Shown here: positions 10,810-21,660 of the stretch, one piece after another
How positions within the stretch are numbered: the first letter of the stretch is position 1
How the letters are laid out: every line of letters starts with the position of its first letter
Origin: Clusia tigrina
Lineage: Eukaryota; Arthropoda; Insecta; Diptera; Clusiidae
Assembly: GCA_920105625.2 (NCBI GenBank)
Contig: OV050032.1
Location: forward strand, 133,963,897 to 134,027,896
Reading direction: 5' to 3'
Length of the DNA: 64,000 nucleotides
Translations under genes and position numbers: made by a program
The notes under the pieces: model-generated
Databases searched by the model: none
What the model was told of the DNA's origin: nothing
The model's input: the letters and a program-made list of their open reading frames with translations, nothing else

Positions 10810-11397
10810 ATGGCGTCTCATTGTTATCAAAATCAACAATTCTTCTCATTCATTTCGAAATTGATTCCTAATATTCAGATTCAAGGTCAAATTCATCATC
10901 GAGCGGGCGCTTTGTTACCACCACCAAACGAAGATCATAAGTTTCTTCAGATTTATTTCGTTGATGATTCGGCAATTAAACTAGATCAGCGTTTTGCAAT
11001 TTTTACTGCAACTAAACGTGAAATTATTGAACAATTGCAAAATCTTCTGCATGAGCATAATGAGTTGGTTAGATTGTTCAAAACCGCATTGGAGACAATG
11101 CATTCTGACAACTACAAAATTATTATCAGAGCAGACAAAAGACCCGCTGGGGGCCATGCAAGGCAATTCAATGCTCCCACTATCAATGAAGTCGCAGTGG
11201 TGATTGTTGGAGAGAATGTGGAATCACGCGATATTGTTCTCAAGCGTCGGGATGGTAGACAATTGCAGCGCGTGTACGAGACTCATCGGTCATACGAAGC
11301 ACTTCAATACCCTTTGATGTTCTGCGGTGGAGAGGATGGCTATCACTTCAATATAAAAATGGTCAATCCAACGACAGGTTTGTTTACAAGTCCTTAA
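10810..11397 (+). pseudogene. Helitron transposase N-terminal part
   Basis: This 195-residue frame carries the segment before the Rep nuclease. Visible hallmarks are IQIQGQIHHRAGALLPPP, FLQIYFVDD (about 55-63), DKRPAGGHARQFNAPTINEVAVV and the conserved Helitron block RRDGRQLQRVYETHRSYEALQYPLMF, ending with GEDGYHFN. These match the Helitron_like_N region of eukaryotic Helitrons. A frame change after 11397 separates it from the next part. Confidence 0.9.
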
Positions 11398-11446
11398 TTC
11401 TTTCTTATTCTACAACTTAGTTACAATTCATATTTCGGGAGAAGAA

Positions 11447-12020
11447 ATGAATAAGAAGGTCAGCTCAATGAATTTTTATGCGTTTCGATTTATGATTCGG
11501 GAAGAAATGGACAATCATCTGTTGAGATATGGCCGGTTGTTTCAACAGTTCTCCGTCGACATGTACGTCAAGGTCGAAACGGAGCGTCTCAATTTCCTTC
11601 GTTATAATCAGTCAAAGTTACGATCAGACGAATATATTCACTTGCGTGACGCCATCTCTACTGAAGGAGATGCGACCAACATCGGTAGTTTGACCATTCT
11701 CCCAGCAACTTATGTTGGAAGCCCGCGCCATATGCATGAGAACGCTCAAGACGCAATGACGTAGGTGCGGAATTACGGACGACTTGATTTATTCATAAGG
11801 TTTTTGGAGTGGTTCGTTGATGGATGTAATCAGTTGAATGGCAGAAGCGTGGATTACCACATGCACACATTCTGCTTTGGATGTTCGACAAGATCCGACC
11901 AGATCATATTGATTCGATCATTTCTGCCGAAATACCAGATCCAGAAACTGATCCAGAGCTTAATTCCGTTGTGACAACGAATATGATCCATGGTCCTTGC
12001 GGAGTCCACAACCCAGCCTT
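11447..12020 (+). pseudogene. Helitron HUH nuclease region
   Basis: The frame from 11447 to 11764 holds FYAFRFMIREE, LLRYGRLFQQFSVDMYVK, LRSDEYIHLRDAI and ILPATYVGSPRHMHENAQDAM, all standard for Helitron Rep proteins, which nick and rejoin single-stranded DNA. A stop at 11762-11764 interrupts RNYGR. A deletion then removes part of the domain, and a shift brings in the HUH nuclease motif PHAH at 11857-11868, followed by the nearby IHGPCG block. The metal-binding histidines are therefore still present in DNA, but in a split frame. Confidence 0.88.
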
Positions 12021-12021
12021 A

Positions 12022-12025
12022 CCGT
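12022..12025. repeat. Target site duplication CCGT, left copy
   Basis: CCGT directly precedes the solo LTR and is repeated at 12569-12572. Joining the Helitron at one copy restores its reading across the site, which confirms the duplication. Confidence 0.85.
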
Positions 12026-12568
12026 TGTTGTGAATTAGAACCAAGCTACCTACGTGTAGTTGACTCACAGCATCGACTCCTAATAGATGCCACACTCCTA
12101 ATAGATGCCACACTCCTAATAGATGCCACACATACTGTGGGATTAGCATGTGCTAAAATTGTTTAGCAATAAGACATACTTTTAGGGTCTAAGTATTTTA
12201 AGCTAAAATGGTTTGTGAAATATTACTATGTGAACTTTTAGGGTATTACAGTTCCGCAGTCGAGTCGACGAGGGCAGCGTAATGCACCGTAGTCACTTTT
12301 GAAGTAGGTCGATTGGCTTGACCAACTGACACCAATTAGCAGGTGCGGAACTGGAACACCAGAAAGGTCAGTTCACAGACTGAGATAGATGTAAAGAAAT
12401 AGTATATAAGATCTAGGTTTCGTAAGAATAAATCTTCTTGTGATTTCAATCTTAAAAGTGTAAAGTGTTTCAGTTTAACGTTAGGGTTTTAAAGTTTTCA
12501 GCCACGCGCCCGAAGGAACCGCGACAGGACGTCCCCCGCCAAACAAGCAAGGACATCTTACTACAACA
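12026..12568 (+). mobile_element. Complete solo LTR, 543 bp
   Basis: It starts TGTTGT and ends ACAACA, a perfect 6-bp terminal inversion, and is flanked by the 4-bp duplication CCGT. It has a TATA-like TATATAAG at about 12403-12410 and AATAAA at about 12427. An 18-bp unit (CTCCTAATAGATGCCACA) occurs three times near 12075-12130. The family is that of the truncated LTR at 10642. A solo LTR results from recombination between the two LTRs of an inserted element. Confidence 0.93.
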
Positions 12569-12710
12569 CCGTGCATGGAAAACGGAAACTGCACAAAACG
12601 TTTTCCCCGTCCCTTGGTAGCTGGCACAATCAGTGGAATGGACGGATATCCGTTGTATCGGCGTCGTTCTCCAATGGTAGATCAAACGCGATGAAGGTGA
12701 AAGGAAACGA
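12569..12710 (+). pseudogene. Helitron segment right of the solo LTR
   Basis: The frame that resumes after the LTR reads CMENGNCTKRFPRPL and DGYPLYRRRS, the zinc-finger-like block that follows IHGPCG in Helitron transposases. It starts with the right CCGT copy at 12569-12572 and ends at a stop near 12700. Confidence 0.85.
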
Positions 12711-12831
12711 TGTCGTCGTCGATAACCGCCGGATCGTTCCATATTGTCCGCTTTTGTCGAAAACATTCTCAACGCACTGCAATTTTGAGTAGTGCAACCC
12801 CATCAAATCCATAAAATACGTTTGCAAATAT

Positions 12832-14019
12832 GTGAACAAAAGGAGCGACATGGCGGTCTTTGGTATTGCCGATCCAAATGCAAACGACGAGGTGACGAAA
12901 TTTCAACTTGGACGTTACGTGAGTTGCAACGAGGCAATTTGGCGGCTGTTTTCATTTCCGATACACGAACGTCACCCGACTGTCGTACATTTGGCAGTTC
13001 ACTTGGCGAACGGCCAGCGTGTCTACTTTACGAAAGCAAATGCAGCGCTAAGAGCAAAACGACCACCAGTGACAACATTGACAAATTTCTTTTCGACATG
13101 CCAAAGCGATCCATTCGCAAGGACTTTACTCTATTCTGAAATGCCACGCTATTATGCATGGAACGCTGCATCGAAGAACTTCCAACGCCGGAAAAAAAGT
13201 GATACTGTTGCTGGCTTCGCTGATGTCTATTCGACTGATTCCCTCGGACGAATATACACAGTTCATCCACGGCAAGACGAATGCTTCTATCTTCGCTTGC
13301 TTTTAGTGAACATCAGAGGCCCCACATCCTTCGATTCCCTTCGTACTATGGATGGTGTGCTGTACGCCACTTTTCGGGAGGCTTGCCAACGTTTGAATTG
13401 GCTCGTAAACGATACACATTGGGACTTAACGCTCGCCGATGCAATTGTTTCTGCGCCAGCGAATCAAATTCGTACATTGTTTGCGATTATCATAGCCACA
13501 TGTCATCCATCGAACCCAACCGCATTGTTTGACAAATACAAGGACGATATGGCTGACGAAATTTTGCACAGAGTTCGCACGGCAACTTTGAATTTCGATC
13601 TTGAAATTAACGAAGAGATACGCAACGAAGTTTTAGTTCTAGTCGAAGACATGTGCTTGCTCATGTGCGGCAGTCTGCTGTCGACATTAGGATTGCCAGC
13701 GCCAAATCGTTCGATCCACGATGCATTCAATTCCGAATTGCAACGGGAGCAAGCCTATGATCAAGATGAGCTGGCCGAAAGAGTCCGAACAAATGTGGCA
13801 CTATTGAATCCGGAGCAGAAGAACGTGTACGATTCGCTGATGAAGGTTGTTGACGATGGAACGGGAGGCATTCGTCATTTCGTTGATTCTGGCAACAATT
13901 CGGTCAAGATCACAAATTGCGTTGGCTGTTGCATCTTCTGGAATTGCTGCCACATTGTTGGAAGGCGGTCGAACTGCACATTCCGCTTTGAAGCTGCCGA
14001 TAAATCTTCTCACACATGA
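12832..14019 (+). pseudogene. Helitron Rep-helicase linker and helicase N-terminus
   Basis: This 395-residue frame covers the region between the Rep nuclease and the Pif1-type helicase. DEVTKFQLGRYVSCNEAIWR (about 19-38) is the conserved block around the Rep tyrosine region. FLRLLLVNIRGPTSF, WLVNDTHWDLTLADAI and IRTLFAIIIATCHPSNP follow and are standard for Helitrons. The helicase begins near residue 330 with LLNPEQKNVYDSLMK and then DDGTGG. After that the frame runs into non-homologous residues, because a deletion has removed the P-loop and shifted the frame. Confidence 0.9.
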
Positions 14020-14812
14020 CAAGCCAACATGCCCAATAACCAAGAATTCGGCGACAGGCAAATTGATGCGAGAATGCAAAATCATCATTTGGGAAGAATG
14101 CACGATGGCGCATAAACGAGCTTTGGAGGCAGTTGACGGAACGATGAAGGATTTACGAGGTGATTTAAGACGATTTGGTGGGGCATTGATATTGCTCTCC
14201 GGAGATTTTCGTCAAACACTTCCCGTCATCCCGAAATCTTCTGCTGCCAATGAACTTAACGCATGCCTGAAATCGTCGTCTTTGTGGCAGCATGTCCAGA
14301 AGTTGCAATTGACCATAAACATGAGAGTCGCGTTGCAGAACGACTCATCGGCTGCTGAATTCTCGAGACAACTGCTGGAGCTTGGCAACGGCCAAATTCC
14401 TGTTGATGTTTCGACTGGATTGATATCGTTCCCTGAAAATTTTTGTGAATTCACATCGTCCAAGGAGGAACTCATCAGCAAAGTGTTCCCCGGCATTGCA
14501 CAAAATTACAAAAATCTCAATTGGATTGGTGAACGGGCAATACTAGCAGCGAAGAATAAAGCCGTCGATAGCTTAAACTTAATTATTCACAGTCAAATCG
14601 CAGGACAACTGCATACATACAAATCTGTTGACAGCGTGACCGACGAAAATGAAGCGACCAACTACCCGACGGAATTTTTGAACTCGCTTGATGTACCAGG
14701 AACTACGCCGCATAATTTAGAGCTGAAGGTGGGATCGATCAGAATCATGTTGCAGAATCTCAATCCTCCAAAATTGTGCAACGGTAACGTCAATGAATAT
14801 GTGCATTTTTAG
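13847..14812 (+). pseudogene. Helitron Pif1-like helicase C-terminal part
   Basis: The frame picks up immediately after the missing P-loop with ISLILATIRSR and continues through SSGIAATLLEGGRTAHSALK, a Walker B-like IIIWEECTMAHKRALE, LLSGDFRQTLPVIP and INMRV, and it ends in LELKVGSIRIMLQNLNPPKLCNG. These are the ordered motifs of Helitron helicases. The Gly-Lys-Thr nucleotide-binding loop is absent on both sides of the junction near 13875, so ATP hydrolysis is lost. The final LAVKKL-type segment of the family is replaced by unrelated residues before the stop at 14812. Confidence 0.9.
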
Positions 14813-16320
14813 GAAGTTTTTGTTTTTCGTATATTGGATTTTATTCTTATGGTAGGAAAAGGAAGAATTTTGCAGATGTATTAAAATTTTTCATATTTCT
14901 TTTATATTAATACATTATTTACAAAATAATAATTAACGTAAATTAATATAATTAAATTAATATCATTATAATATATAAAAAACATGCAGTTGCATAGAAG
15001 AACTTAGACAGCAAATAATTAAAAAATAAAACTAAAAAGAATTCCCAACTATTATTCACGAATGTAGGTCAAGACAGGTTATTTGATTCAAAGTATTTTC
15101 TATATACATATGTAAGTGGATACACATCCAAAGACATATTCACACGCACAAAGAAGCACGAAGCAATAAGAAGTTTTTGCATATTTTTATTAGTTTCCAT
15201 AACTCAAGTCTCTACGTCAAAGCGATTGGGTTGCCGGTTGTAGTACTTCGAATGGCGTTTGTGAATAAACATGCAAGCAAGTCGACTTGCGTAAGCCGTG
15301 CGTCATATAGACATTTTTAGATGTAAATGTCAAATGTAATTGGCAAAAAGACGCACCTTATATTACAAATTTTTTATTAAACATTATTTATCCTAATATA
15401 AATTTAAAATTTCTTGGATTTTTAAATACTTGAAATAATTTTTGATTATAATAATTTTCGATTATAAAGTGGTTTATTATGCGTTGGAACACATTTATGG
15501 TTGAACCACATTTTTCCATAGGAAATAAATGTTTATATATAGGTTATTGCATTATATACGGTTTTATTTACAAACTTTGTAAATCAATGTATAACAAGAA
15601 CAAATGCATTTAATACTAGATATTGAAGTTCATAAAATTTACTTCAAACATGAACATATCATATACTATGTAAATGCGGAGAATCAGTGTTCATAGATAT
15701 GTATGCACATATTCATGTACGTAGGAGTGGTTTAATTTGTAATAGAATGTGGTTGTAGTATTTCAAGCTGATCTGACAAAGTAAAAAAAAAACGTTAAAT
15801 ACCTGGATTTTGTTGACTGTACCCTTAATCTAAAAACTATTTAGATAAATTTTCTGATGGAATAGGCAACAGACTTACATAAGAATATTAAAATATTAAT
15901 ATTGGTGATATTTGTCCATACTGAAAATATTGACATATCCAAAATTTCATGACAAATTGAATTATAATTCTGCTTCACTTTATATTTAAAGAAGCCACAC
16001 CGCACATCATACAACAAAAACTCCAATCGAGACATGAAGGCGCTTTATTTTCATTTCATTTCATTCTTTTTATGGCACAATTCGCTACCTGACAAATGAT
16101 CCAAAGACAAATATGTGCATCCATATGTACATTCATATATATGTATGGATGTATATGATTTGTCAAGGTTGAATTTCATAATACACCATCTTCTAAAACA
16201 GGCATGAAATAATTCTGCTCTACTTTTGGTCCAGTAAAATGATATAATACTGCTTAATTTATGGAAAATAGTAAAATACTTTTACTATTATTTATAAAAA
16301 TGATTATTAATATAAAAAAA
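14813..16320. other. AT-rich spacer, no gene seen
   Basis: No convincing frame on either strand. A perfect 12-bp palindrome CAAGTCGACTTG lies near 15277, and TACATATGTA-type simple stretches are common. Confidence 0.6.
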
Positions 16321-16334
16321 AATCCGATAAAACA

Positions 16335-16412
16335 CAGCATTTTGCTGGGGCTCGAATCCTAAAAGCCACAAAAACTATAGACCAACGCTTGAACCGTTGA
16401 GCTAAAGACACC
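16335..16412 (-). ncRNA. tRNA-like or tRNA-derived SINE remnant
   Basis: On the minus strand a box-A-like TAGCTCAACGG is followed, about 45 bases on, by a box-B-like GGATTCGAGCC. The spacing suits a tRNA or tRNA-derived SINE promoter. The D and T stems pair poorly and no acceptor stem can be formed with confidence, so a functional tRNA is unlikely. Confidence 0.3.
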
Positions 16413-16854
16413 CATACTATTTTTGTTGATTTTCGATTACATTAGAGAGTCAAAGTATTTGCTGGTGCAATTCTGAATTAACTAAAATTTCTATAATTCT
16501 GTACATAACATTGCCCAAATAATAACTTTTAGTCTTCTTCTGGTGCAGCCATGAAGATTTGCTGTGCAATTCGATGCTGGCTTTTTTTGGGGATAAAGAA
16601 ATAAGTTAAATAAATATACATATGTATATTATTATTTATTAATTTTTAACACCAATTTTTTCTCTTTTTTACTAATTTACCATATAAATTTTAAAAATAT
16701 TCCCATAATTAGTTATAGAAATATACATGCCAACCTATGTACGTAAATGAAATTATTCAAATGCAAACAACAAATAAATAAAAATAACATTCGTACATTC
16801 ATATCCATACACACATATGCATGCCGTAAACATGAAAGCAAGCATAAGTTAACG

Positions 16855-17038
16855 CCGAATTAGCTGAAAGCCAATATCTCGGCTTCACAGACGTCAACCT
16901 GCACGAGCAAACCAAAATGCAAGCGCATTCCTGAGTCCACGCGCATCCGAATTAGCTGAAAGCCAATATCTCGGCTTCACGGACGTCAACCTGCACGAGC
17001 AAACCAAAATGCAAGCGCATTCCTGAGTCCACGCGCAT
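16855..17038 (+). repeat. 92-bp tandem duplication
   Basis: Units 16855-16946 and 16947-17038 differ at one noticed base (CACAGA against CACGGA). The near-identity indicates a recent duplication. The unit contains GCCAATATCTCGGC, a short inverted repeat. Confidence 0.9.
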
Positions 17039-17270
17039 CCGCTAAAAGTGCTGACAAGCAGCGATGTTCTCAGCAGCAGCAGAACGAACGTGCAAAGGCT
17101 TAGTTTTAAGGTACTGATTTTTGTTAGTTTAGTTTAATTTTTATATTCTACCAATAAAGGGTTACGGCTCTGGCCGAAGAATAAAAAATATATTTTTTTT
17201 AAATTATGTAGCGTAAACATAATTAACTCATACAAACTTTCGCACATCCCAGTAAAAAAGTAAAATTTTG

Positions 17271-17322
17271 GATCGCTCGCAAAAAGGAGGAATAACTGAG
17301 CGCTCCATTATTACTCCTTTTC
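17271..17322 (+). repeat. GAGCGCTCC repeat, copy 1
   Basis: The segment contains CTCGC, then GAGCGCTCCATTATTACTC. It aligns with 18045-18107 and, more weakly, 19549-19595. The core GAGCGCTC is an 8-bp palindrome. Confidence 0.6.
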
Positions 17323-17411
17323 GAAAATAAATGGATCAAATTGTCAGCTCTCATTCTCTTTCCTCTGTCACTTCTTTCTCGTGTTTGGTTCTTTGCTAAT
17401 ATCTCGCTTCT

Positions 17412-17417
17412 TCAGTG
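17412..17417 (+). promoter_or_regulatory. Candidate initiator (TCAGTG)
   Basis: TCAGTG matches the fly initiator consensus and lies about 170 bp before the ATG at 17582. No TATA box or matching downstream element was found, so this is only a candidate. Confidence 0.25.
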
Positions 17418-17581
17418 TTTTGTATTGTTTACAGTTGCACTTTCGTTGAGAGGCAAGCTATTCCGTAGTTTTTTATGCTTTAATACTGAAGAAACACCCG
17501 ATACAACAAATTCAAGAGTTCAAGAAGTGAAAAAGTGAAATTAAAACTTAAATTAAAATTAAACTCGAAATAACCAGCAAG

Positions 17582-17838
17582 ATGGGTGAAAATAAAAGGA
17601 ATTTCGAATTTGTTTCTGTTTATTCAGGAAACACTGGTAGGATTTTATTTAATGCAAATTATTTCATTCGAGGTATATATACATACATACATTTTTAACT
17701 GCCGTATTTGCAGATTCAGTCGAAGCCATGAAGAAAATATATACCACCTATCCAGACTACGAGAAATCAATGCGAGAAGCGTTCCGCAAAATCAAAATGG
17801 CCTTCTACAGAAAGACATATGCCCAAAAGCAGCAATAA
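17582..17838 (+). CDS. Two-exon gene for a 59-residue basic protein, function unknown
   Basis: Exon 1 is 17582-17636, the intron is 17637-17713 (77 bp) and exon 2 is 17714-17838 including TAA. The donor is CTG|GTAGGA, the acceptor TTTGCAG|AT, and a TTAAC branch-like site lies about 18 bases before the acceptor. Intron length is typical of flies. The start context GCAAGATGG is good, and a 5' leader of about 170 bp is plausible. The spliced frame gives 18 codons, a split Asp codon, then 40 codons. The protein starts MGENKRNFEF and its second half is rich in Lys, Arg and Tyr (SMREAFRKIKMAFYRKTYAQ), probably a basic helix. No signal peptide or membrane segment is seen, and I recognise no family. 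It lies in non-transposon DNA. A chance splice-joined frame remains possible. Confidence 0.55.
17637..17713 (+). other. Predicted 77-bp intron
   Basis: GT-AG intron joining the two exons in frame through a split Asp codon. A TTAAC branch-like motif lies near 17695 and a short pyrimidine-rich tract precedes CAG. Confidence 0.5.
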
Positions 17839-18044
17839 TTAAAATTAATTATTTTTTTTATATTCAAAAATTAACTATATAATGCTTTTTCCCAATTTTG
17901 AATTGAATTCTTTTTCTTATATATAAGACTAGAATTAGCTAGAATTATACCATTATGTTCTTTCAATTTTGTATACAAACATTTAATATACATACAGAAT
18001 AAGCAATAATCGTTTCTCATTTTACTCGCGTACTATGAATAAAA

Positions 18045-18107
18045 GATCGTTCCAATACTACTCGCATAGGAACTCTAACCGAGCGCTCCAATATTACTCG
18101 CTTAGAA
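18045..18107 (+). repeat. GAGCGCTCC repeat, copy 2
   Basis: It contains CAATACTACTCGCATAGGAA and then CGAGCGCTCCAATATTACTC. It is similar to copy 1 (17271) and copy 3 (19549), and starts about 205 bp after the stop of the small gene. Confidence 0.6.
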
Positions 18108-19548
18108 CATACAAGAATAGACTGTGCACCCCCTCAACTCTCACTATCGTTATGCCTCAATTCACTTAACTTCTCAAAATAACTGAAAACATAAAATTTT
18201 TTTGATAATTTCTCCTTGCCAATGAACCCTCAAGGTCCACAAGTCGAAATATTCCAGTTGCGCTTAAGTAAAAAAATTAATTCGATGAACTAAAATATTG
18301 TCTTCGTCGTTATTAAAAAAAGAAAAGCTACCTCTGTTTAATTAAAAGCATAAAGCCGTTAACTTAATTCGTTTAGCTGCATTTTCACCTACATATTTTG
18401 AAAATGTTTCTGAGATTATTGAAACTGTTGTTATTTGTGAGAATACTGTGAAACGTTGACGTTTTGACCGGCAATTTCTTAATCTTCGCCTCCTGTTCCA
18501 AATTCTAATTTTTTTACTGTCCCCTGTGCACTTTCATTCGTTCATGGCCATGTATATTTAAACACGCTTGGGGTATTACTGGGGCAGTCGGACCCCCTTT
18601 TAATATAAATGAATTTTTATTAATTATTTTAGTTATTAGTAGTATAATATTATGGCAAAAAACCAAATAATTATTTTTCTACATCTTATGATTACTATGG
18701 TGCGTTTACAGTGAACAGAAGTGTAATTGGAAAGCAATTGGATCAGATTTTACATTGTTAACATTTGAGCTTTCCACTCCGAATTAAATAATACAATTTT
18801 TGACTTATTATAACCTTTTCTTTTTAGAAGTTTCGCTGTTTGTTTTAAAATACAAATGAAGTGACCCCCTAAAAGTTAATTTTAAACGTAGCCCTGATTT
18901 CTTCTGATTTTTTTCTCCGAATATTCGCTATTTTAGACAACATCCCAGCAGTGAAACCAACTAGTTCAAATACTAGCAAAACACATATTATATGTAAAAT
19001 TCATGTATACATAATATAATAATGTGTACTCGATATGTAAAATAATTTTTCTGCATAAATGAGGAGTGCATTAATTCAGCATGTTTATTGATGGTGCCGC
19101 ATTTCCACTTTTCTTTGTGAACACTTTGCGGATATTTTAAACCACGCGTTAACTTGAAGATTTATCTCTAAATTGAGGTATTACAAAAAGTGCTTGAAAT
19201 TATAAAAATAACTGTTTTTCTTCAAATTCCAATGTTTGTCTTTACTTCCTTTTTCATTAAATTGACAAGAAAGGAAAAATTTAGTATACACAGCAATGAA
19301 GTGCCGCAAAAGTCAGTAACTGGTTACCTTATAAATAAGTTTTGAACTAGTGAATTAACCACTTGATTTTTTACTATTAAATTTAGTAGTACATTTTGAA
19401 GACTGCCTATAATTTTCACTACAGGGATATGGAATATTTTGACAGCAAACACATTAAATTCACATACACTATACGTGTGACCAAAAAAAATGGTCGGAAC
19501 GGTAAATAGATTTGGAAAGAATTGAATGTCTTTTCTTTGTCTTCTTTG
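18108..19548. other. AT-rich spacer, no gene seen
   Basis: No supported coding frame or structural RNA. An AATAAA lies just before this stretch at about 18037 and could serve the small gene. Confidence 0.55.
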
Positions 19549-19595
19549 CCAATACTGCTCGCATAGGAAGTCAAAACGAGCGCTCGCTTCCAATG
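19549..19595 (+). repeat. GAGCGCTC repeat, copy 3
   Basis: It contains CCAATACTGCTCGCATAGGA followed by ACGAGCGCTCGCTTCC. It matches the left half of copy 2 closely. A near-palindromic segment, GGAGCGATCAATG against CATGATTGCTCC, lies shortly after at about 19642-19680. Confidence 0.6.
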
Positions 19596-19968
19596 ACACA
19601 CTAAAAAGGAACGCAAAATACATGAGCTCTAGAACAATAGGGAGCGATCAATGCATTGGATCGATCCATGATTGCTCCGAGAGCGATACTGGGATAGTAA
19701 TAAACACACATGCACATACATATATAAGTCGTAACAAAACGAAAAAACCAGAATGTTTTGCCTTTGCATTGCCGAGCACACTTCGGGTTTTGGCTCCATA
19801 GGCAGCCACGGTTTTTTAACTCATTTCGCTGAGTGAAGACAACGATGTAATGTCTTTATAGTATATTGTCTTTGATGCTACTAAGAGAAAAATATCCGCT
19901 TTGAGCGGTGATTTGAGAGAAGAGTGCGAAAATTTCAATTCAAAGAAAAAAAATTATATTTAAAAATA

Positions 19969-20210
<242 letters not shown>

Positions 20211-20253
20211 TATAGAAATCTAAGTATTATATATAATATAAATATAAAACAAA

Positions 20254-20583
20254 TTAAATTTGAGTGAGCAACTCAAGAGCAGCTATGTTGCTGTGCATTT
20301 TTGTCGCTACAATCCCCAACAGCTGGCAGGCAAGAATTCTGTTCAAAAAAATATAATACCGCCAAGAACCGTGCTGCGAGAGGCAAATATGTTTTTTGCG
20401 TAACTGCTCGATTAGCCTGCAACACAGGGATTGGCTGAGGCGGTAATTGCTTGAAAATTCCTCTTCACTGAGTGAAATGGGACCACTAAAGTCTCGCATA
20501 TTTTTTAATATTCGTCTTTTTAATTTTTTTCCGCGTTTTCCTCTTCGAATTATAACAGCAGTACTTCTTCCATTTAACACCAT
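20254..20583 (-). pseudogene. PIF/Harbinger-like transposase fragment, N-terminal
   Basis: This 109-residue minus-strand frame has a basic start (RRGKRGKKLKRR), then FSSNYRLSQSLCCRLIEQLR, which resembles the FRMS-x3-F-x2-L region before the catalytic domain of Harbinger transposases and HARBI1. It continues with ILACQLLGIVATKMHSNIAA, resembling the helix that follows in this family. No catalytic Asp-Asp-Glu residues are included, and nothing downstream extends it, so it is a fragment. The family call rests on pattern only. The start ATG at 20583 is preceded by AT-rich DNA. Confidence 0.45.
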
Positions 20584-20804
20584 AAATTGTACTTAACTCG
20601 CTTTCAATACCTTTCGCGCCATTTACTAATTAGTAAATTAAAGAGCTTTGTATTTTCTGTCAGAATACCGAATACTTACTATTTGGCAAATATTCACTAT
20701 TAGTGAATGAGGTGAGCTTGTAAGTCTCGCCACAATAGGGCCGTTAGTTTCCCTAAGGACAGATTGCAAATAAAGCAGGATTTTTTTTTAAAAAATGAGT
20801 AAAG

Positions 20805-21660
20805 AAGTCTGAAGTCGGGTTAGACCGACTTCGAAATTCCCTTTACCTTTCCTTGTGGGAGCGAGTTCAACAATGGGGATGTTTTCTACATAAATTGTAA
20901 AATTGCGATTCAAAAAATGTGTCAAATCAAAGTGATAATATCGAAACGTTATTTTTGTTCTGAAGTAATGATGGGCTCAATTAATTGTATAGCGGAGCGA
21001 GAGCTAGCGCACAATTTAAATCGGCGACTTTGAGAGTACAGACAAATATTAAAATAAGAAGCGATTTGTAAGATCATCATTACGAGAATATCTACGGTAA
21101 TCTTCGTTAGGGTACCTTGAATTGATTATATTAGTGGGAGACGTGGCATTTATCTGATCGATCCCATTGTATATTGCTTTGTAGGGTCAATATATTTACA
21201 AATATAAAGTATCGTCGAAAAATATTCTATAGGTTGTAAGTTATACTAATATGTCAATAGTGGGCGTGACTCTAAAAATAACACGCCCATTTTTTGTGTG
21301 GTGTATAATGTTGGTACCCGCAACCATCCTGTGAAATTTCGTTGATGAATCTTCTATGGGAACGTAGTAATGATTTTTGTTTTATTGTTGGCGTGACAGT
21401 AGTAATAGTCTGCCCATGTTTGGAATGCATGCTAGTACAGACCCAATGTATACAGCTACCAATTTGTATTCATATATAATCACTAGCAGAAAAGATGGTG
21501 TAATTGCATGTAAGTGGGGTCCCCAAAGTTAATTATATGGGATGGATGCGCATCCTTCATCTGATCCACATCGAATCTTGTATATGGCTCCATATACATA
21601 CTAAAATAAAATTTCGTCCAAAAATATTGCGCTTCAAAACGTATTCATTAAGTTGCGACT
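20805..21660 (+). repeat. Dispersed non-coding repeat, left of BEL-1
   Basis: It contains a hairpin, GAAGTCGG against CCGACTTC, at 20811-20832, then GCGAGTTCAACAATGGGGA, GTGGGCGTGAC and GTCCCCAAAGTT. Related stretches occur at 25988-26240 and 63270-63600. No coding frame is supported. It resembles a non-autonomous DNA transposon or a similar dispersed family, but no termini were found. Confidence 0.6.

Larger units (their letters stand above)
10764..14812 (+). mobile_element. Decayed Helitron, interrupted by a solo LTR
   Basis: A rolling-circle transposon coding region on the plus strand, with N-terminal Helitron-like domain, HUH nuclease and Pif1-like helicase in order. Both ends are missing: the left joins the truncated LTR, and the right stops soon after the helicase motif LNPPKLCNG. 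No CTRR-type 3' end with hairpin could be identified. The 543-bp LTR at 12026-12568 was inserted later, since the Helitron reading continues exactly across it once the CCGT duplication is allowed for. Confidence 0.9.

Noticed and set aside
16335..16412. Functional tRNA gene
   Set aside because: Box A and B are recognisable, but D, T and acceptor stems do not pair.
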